In this document: positions 8,709-15,681 of the stretch, one piece after another
How positions within the stretch are numbered: position 1 is the stretch's first letter
How the letters are laid out: each line of letters begins with the position of its first letter
Assembly: GCA_959604655.1 (NCBI GenBank)
Contig: CAUHCL010000036.1
Coordinates: forward strand, 1 to 16,795
DNA: 16,795 bases
Reading direction: 5' to 3'
DNA from: an uncultured Alistipes sp.
Lineage (GTDB): Bacteria; Bacteroidota; Bacteroidia; Bacteroidales; Rikenellaceae
The notes under the pieces: model-generated
What the model saw: only the letters and a program-made list of their open reading frames with translations
What the model was told of the DNA's origin: nothing
Databases searched by the model: none
Translations under genes and position numbers: made by a program

Positions 8709-10532
8709 TTATATCTCTTCGGGTACGATTCTCACTGCTCCGCGATCGGCCGAACTTACCAGCAGCGAATACGCGCGGAGCGACTGCGGCACCTTGCGGT
8801 CGCGGCCGACGGGTTTGCGGACGCTCCATGCGGCCATGCGCTCGGCCAGCTCCCGATCCGATATGCGGAGATCGATTCGGCGCGAGGGAATGTCGATGTC
8901 GATCATGTCGCCGTCGCGTATGATGCCTATCTCGCCGCCCGAAGCCGCCTCGGGCGACACGTGGCCGATCGAGAGTCCCGAGGTTCCGCCCGAGAAGCGT
9001 CCGTCGGTGATGAGCGCGCACGCCTTGTCGAGATGTTTCGATTTGAGATAGGATGTCGGATAGAGCATCTCCTGCATGCCCGGGCCACCTTTGGGGCCTT
9101 CGTAGCGGATGACCACCACGTCGCCCGCCTGCACCTGATCGCCAAGTATGCCGTTCATGGCCTGCTCCTGCGACTCGAACACCTTGGCCTTGCCGCTGAA
9201 GCGGAACAGACTCTCGTCCACGCCCGCGGTCTTCACTATGCAGCCGTTGCGCGCTATGTTGCCCGTGAGCACGGCCAGACCTCCGTCGCGGAAATAGGCG
9301 TGCTCCGCGTCGCGTATGCAGCCCTCGGCGCGGTCGGTGTCCATATCCTTATAATACTCCGCCTGCGATCCCATTTCGCGGCTGTAACGTCCTGCGGGAG
9401 CGCTGAGGTATATCCTGCGGGCCTCGTTGGAGAACGCGGGCGACGCTGCGCTGTAACTTTCGAGCGTGGCGGCCAGCGACGGCGAATCCACTCGGCGTAC
9501 CGAAGTGTCGATGAGTCCGCAGCGGTCGAGCTCGCCCAGAATGCCCATAATGCCGCCCGCACGGTTGACGTCCTGCACATGGTAGTGTCCGTTGGGGGCC
9601 ACCTTGCACAGCACGGGGATCTTGCGCGAGAGACGGTCGATGTCGGCCATGGTGAAGTCCACGCCCGCCTCGTGCGCCACGGCCAGCAGATGCAGCACCG
9701 TGTTGGTCGAGCCGCCCATCGCTATGTCGAGCGACATGGCGTTCTCGAAAGCGGCTTTGGTAGCTATCGATCGTGGCAGCACCGAGTCGTCGCCTTCGAA
9801 ATAGTAGCGCTTGGCGTTACATACTATAAGTTCCGCCGCGCGGGCGAAGAGCGCCTTGCGGTTTTCGTGCGTGGCCACCACGGTGCCGTTGCCGACGGGT
9901 GCGAGTCCTATGGCTTCGTTGAGGCAGTTCATCGAGTTGGCGGTGAACATTCCCGAGCACGATCCGCAGCCCGGGCATGCCGTTGCCTCTATCTCGTCGG
10001 CATCGGCGTCGGTGCACGAGGCATCGGCGCTCATCACCATGGCGTCGATCAGATCGACCCCGCGGCCGCGGAACACACCCGCCTCCATGGGGCCTCCCGA
10101 CACGAACACCGTGGGTATGTTAAGCCTCATGGCTGCCATGAGCATTCCCGGGGTGATCTTGTCGCAATTCGATATGCAGACCAGAGCGTCCACCTTATGT
10201 GCGTTGGTCATGTACTCCACGCTGTCGGCTATGATGTCGCGCGAAGGCAGCGAGTAGAGCATTCCGTCGTGACCCATGGCTATTCCGTCGTCGATGGCTA
10301 TGGTGTTGAACTCGGCGGCGAAACATCCCTGCTTCTCGATCAGGCTCTTGACGTACTGGCCTATCTCGTGCAGATGCACGTGCCCCGGGACCATCTGCGT
10401 GAACGAGTTGGCGATGCCTATGACGGGCATTCCCATCTGCTCCTTTTTCATTCCGTTGGCCCTCCACAGGCTTCTGGCTCCCGCCATTCGGCGACCCGTG
10501 GTCGTAACGGCGCTTCGTAATTGGTGTTTCAT
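8709..10532 (-). CDS. ilvD: Dihydroxyacid dehydratase
   Basis: Fe-S enzyme dehydrating 2,3-dihydroxy-isovalerate or 3-methylvalerate to the 2-oxo acids. The product is 607 aa, close to E. coli IlvD. Seen: family N-terminus MKHQLRSAVTTTGRRMAGAR, NSFTQMVPGHVHL (42-54), the signature CDKITPGMLMA (Cys123), the cysteine-rich CPGCGSCSGMFTANS (186-200) and the second signature ALITDGRFSGGTSG (506-519). The frame is open to an ATG at 10592, but that 20-residue extension would be translated across the attenuator terminator, so the start at 10532 is preferred; AGAGAAG just upstream may act as a weak ribosome site. It is the first structural gene of the operon and is directly controlled by the attenuator before it. 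Confidence 0.97.
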   Translation of the reverse strand: MKHQLRSAVTTTGRRMAGARSLWRANGMKKEQMGMPVIGIANSFTQMVPGHVHLHEIGQYVKSLIEKQGCFAAEFNTIAIDDGIAMGHDGMLYSLPSRDIIADSVEYMTNAHKVDALVCISNCDKITPGMLMAAMRLNIPTVFVSGGPMEAGVFRGRGVDLIDAMVMSADASCTDADADEIEATACPGCGSCSGMFTANSMNCLNEAIGLAPVGNGTVVATHENRKALFARAAELIVCNAKRYYFEGDDSVLPRSIATKAAFENAMSLDIAMGGSTNTVLHLLAVAHEAGVDFTMADIDRLSRKIPVLCKVAPNGHYHVQDVNRAGGIMGILGELDRCGLIDTSVRRVDSPSLAATLESYSAASPAFSNEARRIYLSAPAGRYSREMGSQAEYYKDMDTDRAEGCIRDAEHAYFRDGGLAVLTGNIARNGCIVKTAGVDESLFRFSGKAKVFESQEQAMNGILGDQVQAGDVVVIRYEGPKGGPGMQEMLYPTSYLKSKHLDKACALITDGRFSGGTSGLSIGHVSPEAASGGEIGIIRDGDMIDIDIPSRRIDLRISDRELAERMAAWSVRKPVGRDRKVPQSLRAYSLLVSSADRGAVRIVPEEI

Positions 10533-10556
10533 CTTCTCTGACTCGTTTACAAATCG

Positions 10557-10589
10557 AAAAAGCCTCTCTCCCGCACGGGAGAAAGGCTT
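10557..10589 (-). terminator. Attenuator terminator before ilvD
   Basis: On the minus strand the arms at 10577-10589 and 10560-10572 form a 13-bp stem with one G-U pair around a 4-nt GTGC loop, followed by a TTTTT run (10557-10561). The hairpin lies 25 nt before the ilvD start and about 43 nt after the leader-peptide stop. A terminator inside an operon leader, directly before the first structural gene, is the hallmark of transcription attenuation. Confidence 0.9.
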
Positions 10590-10631
10590 CATATAATCAT
10601 ATCTTCGTATATATACACAACCTTTCTCCCG
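10576..10631 (-). promoter_or_regulatory. Antiterminator pairing of the ilv leader
   Basis: CGGGAGAAAGG (10621-10631), beginning at the base right after the leader-peptide stop codon, is the exact reverse complement of CCTTTCTCCCG (10576-10586). The latter includes most of the 5' arm of the terminator, so this 11-bp antiterminator and the terminator cannot coexist. A ribosome finishing the leader peptide would sit on the upstream copy and leave the terminator free to form. A ribosome stalled on earlier Ile/Leu/Val codons would leave it free to pair and so allow read-through into ilvD. The pairing is seen in the sequence; the regulatory behaviour is inferred. Confidence 0.88.
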
Positions 10632-10659
10632 TTATCTGCGCAAGACCACGAGAATTAGG
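10621..10659 (-). promoter_or_regulatory. Possible protector (1:2) hairpin of the ilv attenuator
   Basis: CCT and TTCTC in the leader-peptide codons Ser10-Leu13 (10657-10659 and 10650-10654, with an AA bulge) can pair with GAGAAAGG (10621-10628), the same segment used by the antiterminator. This gives 8 bp around a 21-nt loop. It would play the role of the 1:2 hairpin of E. coli attenuators, giving termination when the leader is not translated. The pairing is weaker than the other two structures and needs covariation support. Confidence 0.55.
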
Positions 10660-10688
10660 CTAATGATAATATACAAACCGATATACAT
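10632..10688 (-). CDS. Branched-chain leader peptide, 18 aa
   Basis: The small frame encodes MYIGLYIIISLILVVLRR and ends with TAA. Eleven of the 18 residues are the products of this operon: five Ile (3, 7, 8, 9, 12), four Leu (5, 11, 13, 16) and two Val (14, 15). Ile7-Ile9 are consecutive, and 11-16 reads LILVVL. It lies between the promoter and the attenuator hairpin, about 68 nt after the expected transcription start, preceded by an A-rich stretch. It matches ilvL/leuL-type leader peptides in function, though not by sequence homology. The peptide itself probably has no role; its translation speed would report charged tRNA levels. Confidence 0.88.
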   Translation of the reverse strand: MYIGLYIIISLILVVLRR

Positions 10689-10763
10689 ATCTATATTCTT
10701 TGTTCGCTTTTCCGAAACTCGGCCTGACTGTCTGCGTCGGCCCCTGCTTTCGTTTTGTTTATG

Positions 10764-10795
10764 CAAATGTATAAGTAAAATTTATTAATAACAAA
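10764..10795 (-). promoter_or_regulatory. Bacteroidota-type promoter of the ilv-leu operon
   Basis: On the minus strand TTTG (10792-10795) and TACATTTG (10764-10771) are 20 bp apart, an exact match to the Bacteroidota vegetative consensus TTTG / TAnnTTTG. Transcription is expected to begin near 10757, giving a leader RNA of about 225 nt before ilvD that contains the leader peptide and attenuator. The surroundings are AT-rich. Confidence 0.85.
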
Positions 10796-10846
10796 TTTAT
10801 TCGGAATTTTTTCGCATATGTATTTCCGCATATTCGCCGCGCGTTG

Positions 10847-10877
10847 ACATATATCACTGTTTTACAGTGTTATATGT
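10847..10877. repeat. Inverted repeat upstream of susC, possible operator
   Basis: ACATATATCACTGT (10847-10860) and ACAGTGTTATATGT (10864-10877) are reverse complements with a single mismatch, separated by TTT. It lies 52 bp upstream of the ilv promoter's TTTG element and about 190 bp upstream of the susC start. The symmetry and AT content suit a dimeric regulator site, but an RNA hairpin in a long susC leader is also possible. No regulator gene is visible nearby. Confidence 0.6.
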
Positions 10878-10961
10878 GTCGATTGTTTGCGTATATATAT
10901 GCAGCCCAAATCGCGGCAGGGGCGATAAGAATCCGAAACAATGCGCCCGTAGCTTACATTA

Positions 10962-11049
10962 TGTAAACCGTTTGTGTACCGCGACGACCGAAGCATGCGG
11001 CCGTTGTTCACTTTTTATATTAAAAAGTATAGTGTACACAAGGTTTACA
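10962..11049 (+). repeat. Interrupted 16-bp inverted repeat in the susC leader
   Basis: TGTAAACC and TTGTGTAC (10962-10969, 10972-10979, with a 2-nt GT bulge) are complementary to GTACACAA and GGTTTACA (11034-11049). The enclosed 54 nt hold a second, perfect 8-bp hairpin at 11010-11028. In RNA the arms would close a branched structure ending 15 nt before the first susC start codon, so it could affect translation or mRNA stability. No U-tract is present, so it is not a terminator. Confidence 0.55.
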
Positions 11050-11064
11050 AACGTACAAAAATTA

Positions 11065-14000
11065 ATGCTTATGGTTAGGAAAATTGTACTTTCAATCGTC
11101 GCCTTGCTGGCGGTGGGCTTTGCGGCCTACGCCCAGACGAGGCAGATTAGCGGTACCGTTAAGGACGAGGGCGGCAATGCCATCGTCGGAGCGTCGGTTA
11201 TCGTCGACGGCTCGACCAACGGTGTCACGACGGGAGCCGACGGCGGCTTCAAGATCTCGGCACCCGCGAACGGACACCTCGTCGTGTCGTTCATCGGTTA
11301 CGAGGATCAAAAGGTTGCCATTGCAGGCAAAACCCGCATCGATGTTGTGATGCAGGAGACTGCCGAGAACATCGACGATGTGGTGGTCATGGGTTACGGC
11401 ACGGGCCGAAAGGTCGGCACGGTGATCGGTTCGGTAGAATCCATCAAGGCCGAGAAGTTCGAGAATCGTCCGAGCAACAACGTCGTGGATGCCCTTCAGG
11501 GTCAGGTGGCAGGTTTGCAGATCATATCGGGTAACGGAGAGCTGGACGCCACCTCGACCATCCGTCTGCACGGTGTAGGCTCGATCAAGGCCGGCAACGA
11601 ACCTCTGATCCTGTTGGACGGAGCACCCATCACCACGGGTACGCTGCTTGCGATGAACCAGAACGACATCGCTTCGATCAACGTGTTGAAGGACGCTTCT
11701 GCAACTTCTATTTACGGTTCGCGTGCCGCCAACGGCGTTATCTATGTCACATCGAAAAAGGGTAATCTCAACGAAGACGTGACGGTGACGCTGCGCACGC
11801 AGTACTCTATGTCGTCGGCTACCAAACCCCGCGTGACGGCCATGAACACCGAGCAGTTGATCGACTACACCTCGCGCGTATACACCATCCTGAACGAGAT
11901 GGATCCCAACGACCCCGACCAGTTGAAGTTCGTGCGCGACTATTACGTTAAAGCCAACCGCATCGACGAGAGCATCGACACCAAGTGGTTCGACGTCATC
12001 ATGCGCGACAATGCGCCTCTCTACCAAGTCGACCTCGGCGTGTCGGGCGGTACCCGCAAGTCATCGTATTACTTCTCGGCCAATTATGCCGATCAGGAGG
12101 GTATTCTTCCTGCCTCGGATATGACGCGTTATACGTTCCGCGGAAATGTGGAGACCCGCATAAAGGATTGGATCAAGTCGGGCATAAGCATGGGCGTGGG
12201 CTTCCACAAGTCGAACAACGCCTTTACTCTGGGTTCTACGGATATCAACTGGTTCACCAATCCCGTGAATGCCATCACGTTCGTGCCGTCGTACCAGAAT
12301 CCTTACGACGAGGAGGGAAATCCTCTGCAAATTCTCGATCATGCAGGCGGTTACGCCAGTCCTCTGGTATTGGGAGATTTGTTTTCGTCGACCAAGGAGC
12401 GCTTGCAGCTCAACGGAGCCATGTTCCTTGAGATCAATCCCGTAAAGGGCCTTACGATCCGCACCAATCTGGCTGCCAACGCATTCGATTACAAATCGAA
12501 CAGCCTTAATTCGCCCGATTACTATTATAATCAGGGAGTCGGTTCGGTTAGCAACGGGTTCCAGCGCAATTACGACTGGACGTGGACCAACACAGTCGAG
12601 TATAAGACCTCTTTCGCCGACATGCACCACATCTCGGCGTTGCTCGGCCACGAGACCATATACGGCACCAGCGAATTTACATCGCTCGGCATGAAGGGTC
12701 TGACCGATTCGCGTTTCCCGTTCCCGAGCCAGGGTACCGAACTTACGGGCATCCCGACATACAGTTTCGGCGAGTATGCCTATAACTCGGTCTTCGGCCG
12801 CGTGGAGTACGACTATGCGGAGAAATATTTCGTAGATTTCTCGGTGCGTAACGACGCGTCGTCGCGTTTCGGCGCCGACAATCGCAATGCTACGTTCTGG
12901 TCGGCAGGTGCAATGTGGAACCTTAAAAAGGAGGCTTTCCTCGCCGACAGCGAAACGGTAAGCCAGCTCTCGGCCAAAGTGTCTTACGGTACGCAGGGTA
13001 ACTCGGGCATCGGCAACTATCGTCAGTATGCGACTCTGGGTGCAACGTCATACAACGGCAACGGCGGCTGGAACCTTGCTTCTGCCGGCAACCCCGCACT
13101 CGGCTGGGAGACCCAGAAGACTCTCACCGTGGGTGTCGAGGTCGGATTCCTGGACAAGATTCGACTGAATGTCGAGTGGTATCGCCGTCAGACGGAGGAC
13201 ATGCTTAACGAAGTACCCATCCCTGGTACCACGGGCTTTACCTCTAACTGGGTGAATGTGGGCGGCATGCGCAACTCGGGTATAGACATATCGCTTAACT
13301 ACGATATCTACCGTGACCGCAACTGGTTGGTTAATTTCCATGCCAATTTCAACTACAACAAGAACCAGATTACCGAGATGTGGGACGGCCTGACCGAGTA
13401 TGCGCTCGACGAAATGTCGATCATGGCCATAGGTGATCCTTACTATAACCACTATCTGCAACATTGGATGGGTGTCGATCCCGAGACGGGAGACGGCATG
13501 TGGGCTACTGCCGACGGAGGCGTGACGTCCGATCCCAACGAGGCTGCGTTCTTCAACACGGGCAAGTCCTGGCAGGCTCCCTATTCGGGCGGTTTCGGCG
13601 TGACCGCGATGTGGAAAGGTCTTTCGCTGGTGGCCGACTTCTCGTGGGTACACGGCAACTATCTGTACAACAATTCGCTCTATTTCACCGAGAATCCCAT
13701 GTTCGTGAACTGGAACCGTAACCAGACCACGGGCGCACTCGATTACTGGCGTCAGCCCGGCGACAATGCGCGATATGCGTCGCTGGAGTCGTCGATAGCT
13801 TACGGAGGCCGTAACTATGATAGCGACGATCTGTTGGAGCGCGGTTCGTTCCTGCGTCTGAAGAACATTCAGCTGGCCTACTCGATGCCGGCCAAGTGGT
13901 TCGCCAAGACCAAGTTCATCGAAGGCATCCGCGTGTATGTGGGTGCACGCAACCTCTGGACCGTCACGGGTTACACGGGCCTCGATCCCGAGATCGACGA

Positions 14001-14067
14001 CTCGTATTCGCTTGACAACTATCCCGCTTCGCGTCAGTGGACTTTCGGCGCCGAGTTCAAATTCTAA
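11065..14067 (+). CDS. SusC/RagA-family TonB-linked outer membrane transporter
   Basis: A 1000-aa outer-membrane beta-barrel that imports an oligosaccharide or similar ligand captured by its SusD partner, powered by TonB. Seen: a signal peptide (MLMVRKIVLSIVALLAVGFA, cleavage probably after AYA at 23), a CarboxypepD_reg-like domain (about 28-98: ISGTVKDEGGNAIVGASVIV and FIGYEDQ), a TonB-box-like DDVVVMGYG (104-112), a plug domain (about 115-233) with LILLDG and the SusC signature VLKDASATSIYGSRAANGVI, then the barrel ending FGAEFKF with a terminal aromatic residue. ATGs at 11065 and 11071 are both possible starts; either gives a good signal peptide. The gene is followed 27 nt later by susD. 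Substrate cannot be read from the sequence. Confidence 0.94.
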   Translation: MLMVRKIVLSIVALLAVGFAAYAQTRQISGTVKDEGGNAIVGASVIVDGSTNGVTTGADGGFKISAPANGHLVVSFIGYEDQKVAIAGKTRIDVVMQETAENIDDVVVMGYGTGRKVGTVIGSVESIKAEKFENRPSNNVVDALQGQVAGLQIISGNGELDATSTIRLHGVGSIKAGNEPLILLDGAPITTGTLLAMNQNDIASINVLKDASATSIYGSRAANGVIYVTSKKGNLNEDVTVTLRTQYSMSSATKPRVTAMNTEQLIDYTSRVYTILNEMDPNDPDQLKFVRDYYVKANRIDESIDTKWFDVIMRDNAPLYQVDLGVSGGTRKSSYYFSANYADQEGILPASDMTRYTFRGNVETRIKDWIKSGISMGVGFHKSNNAFTLGSTDINWFTNPVNAITFVPSYQNPYDEEGNPLQILDHAGGYASPLVLGDLFSSTKERLQLNGAMFLEINPVKGLTIRTNLAANAFDYKSNSLNSPDYYYNQGVGSVSNGFQRNYDWTWTNTVEYKTSFADMHHISALLGHETIYGTSEFTSLGMKGLTDSRFPFPSQGTELTGIPTYSFGEYAYNSVFGRVEYDYAEKYFVDFSVRNDASSRFGADNRNATFWSAGAMWNLKKEAFLADSETVSQLSAKVSYGTQGNSGIGNYRQYATLGATSYNGNGGWNLASAGNPALGWETQKTLTVGVEVGFLDKIRLNVEWYRRQTEDMLNEVPIPGTTGFTSNWVNVGGMRNSGIDISLNYDIYRDRNWLVNFHANFNYNKNQITEMWDGLTEYALDEMSIMAIGDPYYNHYLQHWMGVDPETGDGMWATADGGVTSDPNEAAFFNTGKSWQAPYSGGFGVTAMWKGLSLVADFSWVHGNYLYNNSLYFTENPMFVNWNRNQTTGALDYWRQPGDNARYASLESSIAYGGRNYDSDDLLERGSFLRLKNIQLAYSMPAKWFAKTKFIEGIRVYVGARNLWTVTGYTGLDPEIDDSYSLDNYPASRQWTFGAEFKF

Positions 14068-14094
14068 TGTCAAACCAAACATAAAAGAGATAAT

Positions 14095-15582
14095 ATGAAA
14101 AATATCATAAAATTCGTTTGCGCAGGAGCTTTGGCTCTCGGCAGCGTGTCGTGCGATCTCGACCTCGCCCCCAAGACGAATATGGGTACCGAGAATGTCA
14201 CCACGTTGGCCGATGCCTCGGCCGTTCGCGAGGGCGTGTATCGCATTTTCCGCAGCATATACATGGGCGAGTATGTATATTATCCCGATTATCAGTCGGA
14301 TCTGTTCAACGAACTCTCATCGTCGGGAAATCGCGGCGGCATGATGTATCGTTGGAACATATATTCGTCCGAAAGCAGCGTAGCCACCAATTGGAACCGT
14401 CACTATGCCATTCTGGCCAATGTCAATTTCCTGCTCGACAAGATAGAGGCCATGTACGACGGTTTGGCTGCCGAGGAGCAGGCGGTGCTTGATGTTTACA
14501 TCGGCGAAATGCACCTGCTTCGCGCCATGACTCTGCGTTCGGCCGCGCTGCGCTACTGCAAGGATTACGAGCCTGCGACGGCCGCGACCGATTTCGGCGT
14601 GCCCGTGGTCACGACTTACGACGTGACGGCGCGTCCTTCGCGCGGTTCGCTGGCCGATACCTACAAGCGCATTACGGAGGATATCGCCGTAGCCGAGCGT
14701 CTGGTTACGACGGGCGGTTACGCCGATGCGGCCTATGTCACGGCCGACGCCGTGACGGCTTTCAAGGCGCAGGTGTATCTCGACATGCACATGTATCCCG
14801 AGGCTTCGTCGGCGGCTTCGTCTCTCTACAAGGCTTATCCGTTGGTGAAGAATGCTGCCGAGTTGGAGGCCATGTGGCGCGAGGACCGTTCTACGGAGAC
14901 CATATTCCAGCCCGCAATGACCAAGAGCGACCTCTTCGGCCGTTATACCGATTATCATGGGGGACAGTGGGATGCCTCGATCGGCGACTACCGTTGCGAT
15001 GCGGCCTATATTCCCGAGCAGTGGGTGTGCGATCTTTACGACAAGGAGAACGACTGGCGTTACGGCCCTTATGTCGACGAACAGCATATCAACAACATGC
15101 AGGACGACGATGTAGTGGGCGTGGTATTGACCAAGCTGCGTGGAAATATCAACCTTCAGACAGTTGCAACCAACCTCAACTGGTATAATATGCCCAAGGT
15201 GTTGCGCATAGCCGACATGTATCTGATCGATGCCGAAGCCAAGTACCGCTCGGGCGGCGACGCCGCAGCACCGCTGAACGCCCTGCGTGCGGCGCGCGGA
15301 CTGGATGCGACGGCGGCTTCGGGCGAGGCTCTGTTCAAGGAGATCCGTGACGAACGTACGCGCGAGATGATCGCCGAGGGCGGACGTATACCCGACCTCA
15401 AGCGTTGGCACATCGGCTTTACGCGCGACAAGCAGACCGCCCGCGGCATACTCTTCGGCCAGACGGGACACGACATGACTGTGGCCGCCGATGCCGACAA
15501 GCTGGTATGGCCCATCCCCCGTGCCGATATCTTAAGCAATCCCAATCTCAAAGGCCAGCAGAACGCAGGCTGGGGCGAGTAA
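14095..15582 (+). CDS. SusD/RagB-family surface glycan-binding lipoprotein
   Basis: A 495-aa lipoprotein that caps the SusC channel and binds the ligand at the cell surface. Seen: a lipoprotein signal peptide with Cys20 (LGSVSC), followed by acidic DLD, consistent with the Bacteroidota surface-export signal; the N-terminal SusD-like TPR region (about 40-240, with NWNRHYAILANVNFLLDKIE); and the C-terminal RagB/SusD domain (about 371-495) with RIADMYLIDAEAKYRSGG, LNALRAARG, RDERTREMIAEGGRIPDLKRW and the usual ending WPIPRADILSNPNLKGQQN. The length is typical to slightly short. It forms a two-gene operon with susC and is followed by an intrinsic terminator, so no glycoside hydrolase is cotranscribed. 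Confidence 0.94.
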   Translation: MKNIIKFVCAGALALGSVSCDLDLAPKTNMGTENVTTLADASAVREGVYRIFRSIYMGEYVYYPDYQSDLFNELSSSGNRGGMMYRWNIYSSESSVATNWNRHYAILANVNFLLDKIEAMYDGLAAEEQAVLDVYIGEMHLLRAMTLRSAALRYCKDYEPATAATDFGVPVVTTYDVTARPSRGSLADTYKRITEDIAVAERLVTTGGYADAAYVTADAVTAFKAQVYLDMHMYPEASSAASSLYKAYPLVKNAAELEAMWREDRSTETIFQPAMTKSDLFGRYTDYHGGQWDASIGDYRCDAAYIPEQWVCDLYDKENDWRYGPYVDEQHINNMQDDDVVGVVLTKLRGNINLQTVATNLNWYNMPKVLRIADMYLIDAEAKYRSGGDAAAPLNALRAARGLDATAASGEALFKEIRDERTREMIAEGGRIPDLKRWHIGFTRDKQTARGILFGQTGHDMTVAADADKLVWPIPRADILSNPNLKGQQNAGWGE

Positions 15583-15604
15583 GAGTTACTCTCATTATAT
15601 GGTT

Positions 15605-15639
15605 AAGCGGTTCCCGTGTTGTGCGGGGACCGTTTTTTT
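15605..15639 (+). terminator. Intrinsic terminator of the susCD operon
   Basis: CGGTTCCCG (15608-15616) and CGGGGACCG (15624-15632) form a 9-bp stem with one G-U pair around a 7-nt loop, followed by seven T (15633-15639). It begins 22 nt after the susD stop. Read on the minus strand there is an A-tract before it and no T-tract after it, so it serves mainly the plus-strand operon; no good terminator is seen for the convergent sugar kinase gene. Confidence 0.88.
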
Positions 15640-15681
15640 ATGATGTTGTGATGCTTTCTGCCGCCGTCGGCAGGCAGGCCT

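Larger units (their letters stand above)
10796..11064. promoter_or_regulatory. Divergent regulatory region between the ilv operon and susC
   Basis: This 269-nt stretch has no convincing gene; the frame open from 10867 into susC lacks coding character. It holds several dyads: a 14-bp inverted repeat at 10847-10877, TTACAT-T-ATGTAA at 10954-10966, a 16-bp interrupted repeat with arms at 10962-10979 and 11034-11049, and an 8-bp AT hairpin (ACTTTTTA-TAT-TAAAAAGT) at 11010-11028. I found no clean TAnnTTTG promoter on the plus strand, so the susC promoter is unassigned; this may mean that it depends on an activator. Confidence 0.7.

Noticed and set aside
10533..10592. 20-codon N-terminal extension of ilvD beginning at an ATG at 10592
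   Set aside because: The extension is the terminator hairpin itself (Pro-Phe-Ser-Arg-Ala-Gly-Glu-Arg), which explains its codons, and IlvD proteins begin at the later methionine.
10532..10757. A T-box or metabolite riboswitch as the explanation of the ilvD leader
   Set aside because: I see no T-box sequence or specifier-loop layout, and the leader is explained by a regulatory peptide with terminator and antiterminator. T-boxes are mainly a Firmicutes feature.
5265..10999. Shared 13-mer ACCGAAGCATGCG at 5265-5277 and 10987-10999
   Set aside because: A few identical 13-mers are expected by chance in a window of this size, and the flanks do not match beyond a few bases.
10867..11064. 66-codon upstream extension of the susC frame
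   Set aside because: It would put the hydrophobic signal peptide in the middle of the protein; the composition is non-coding and the region is full of dyads.
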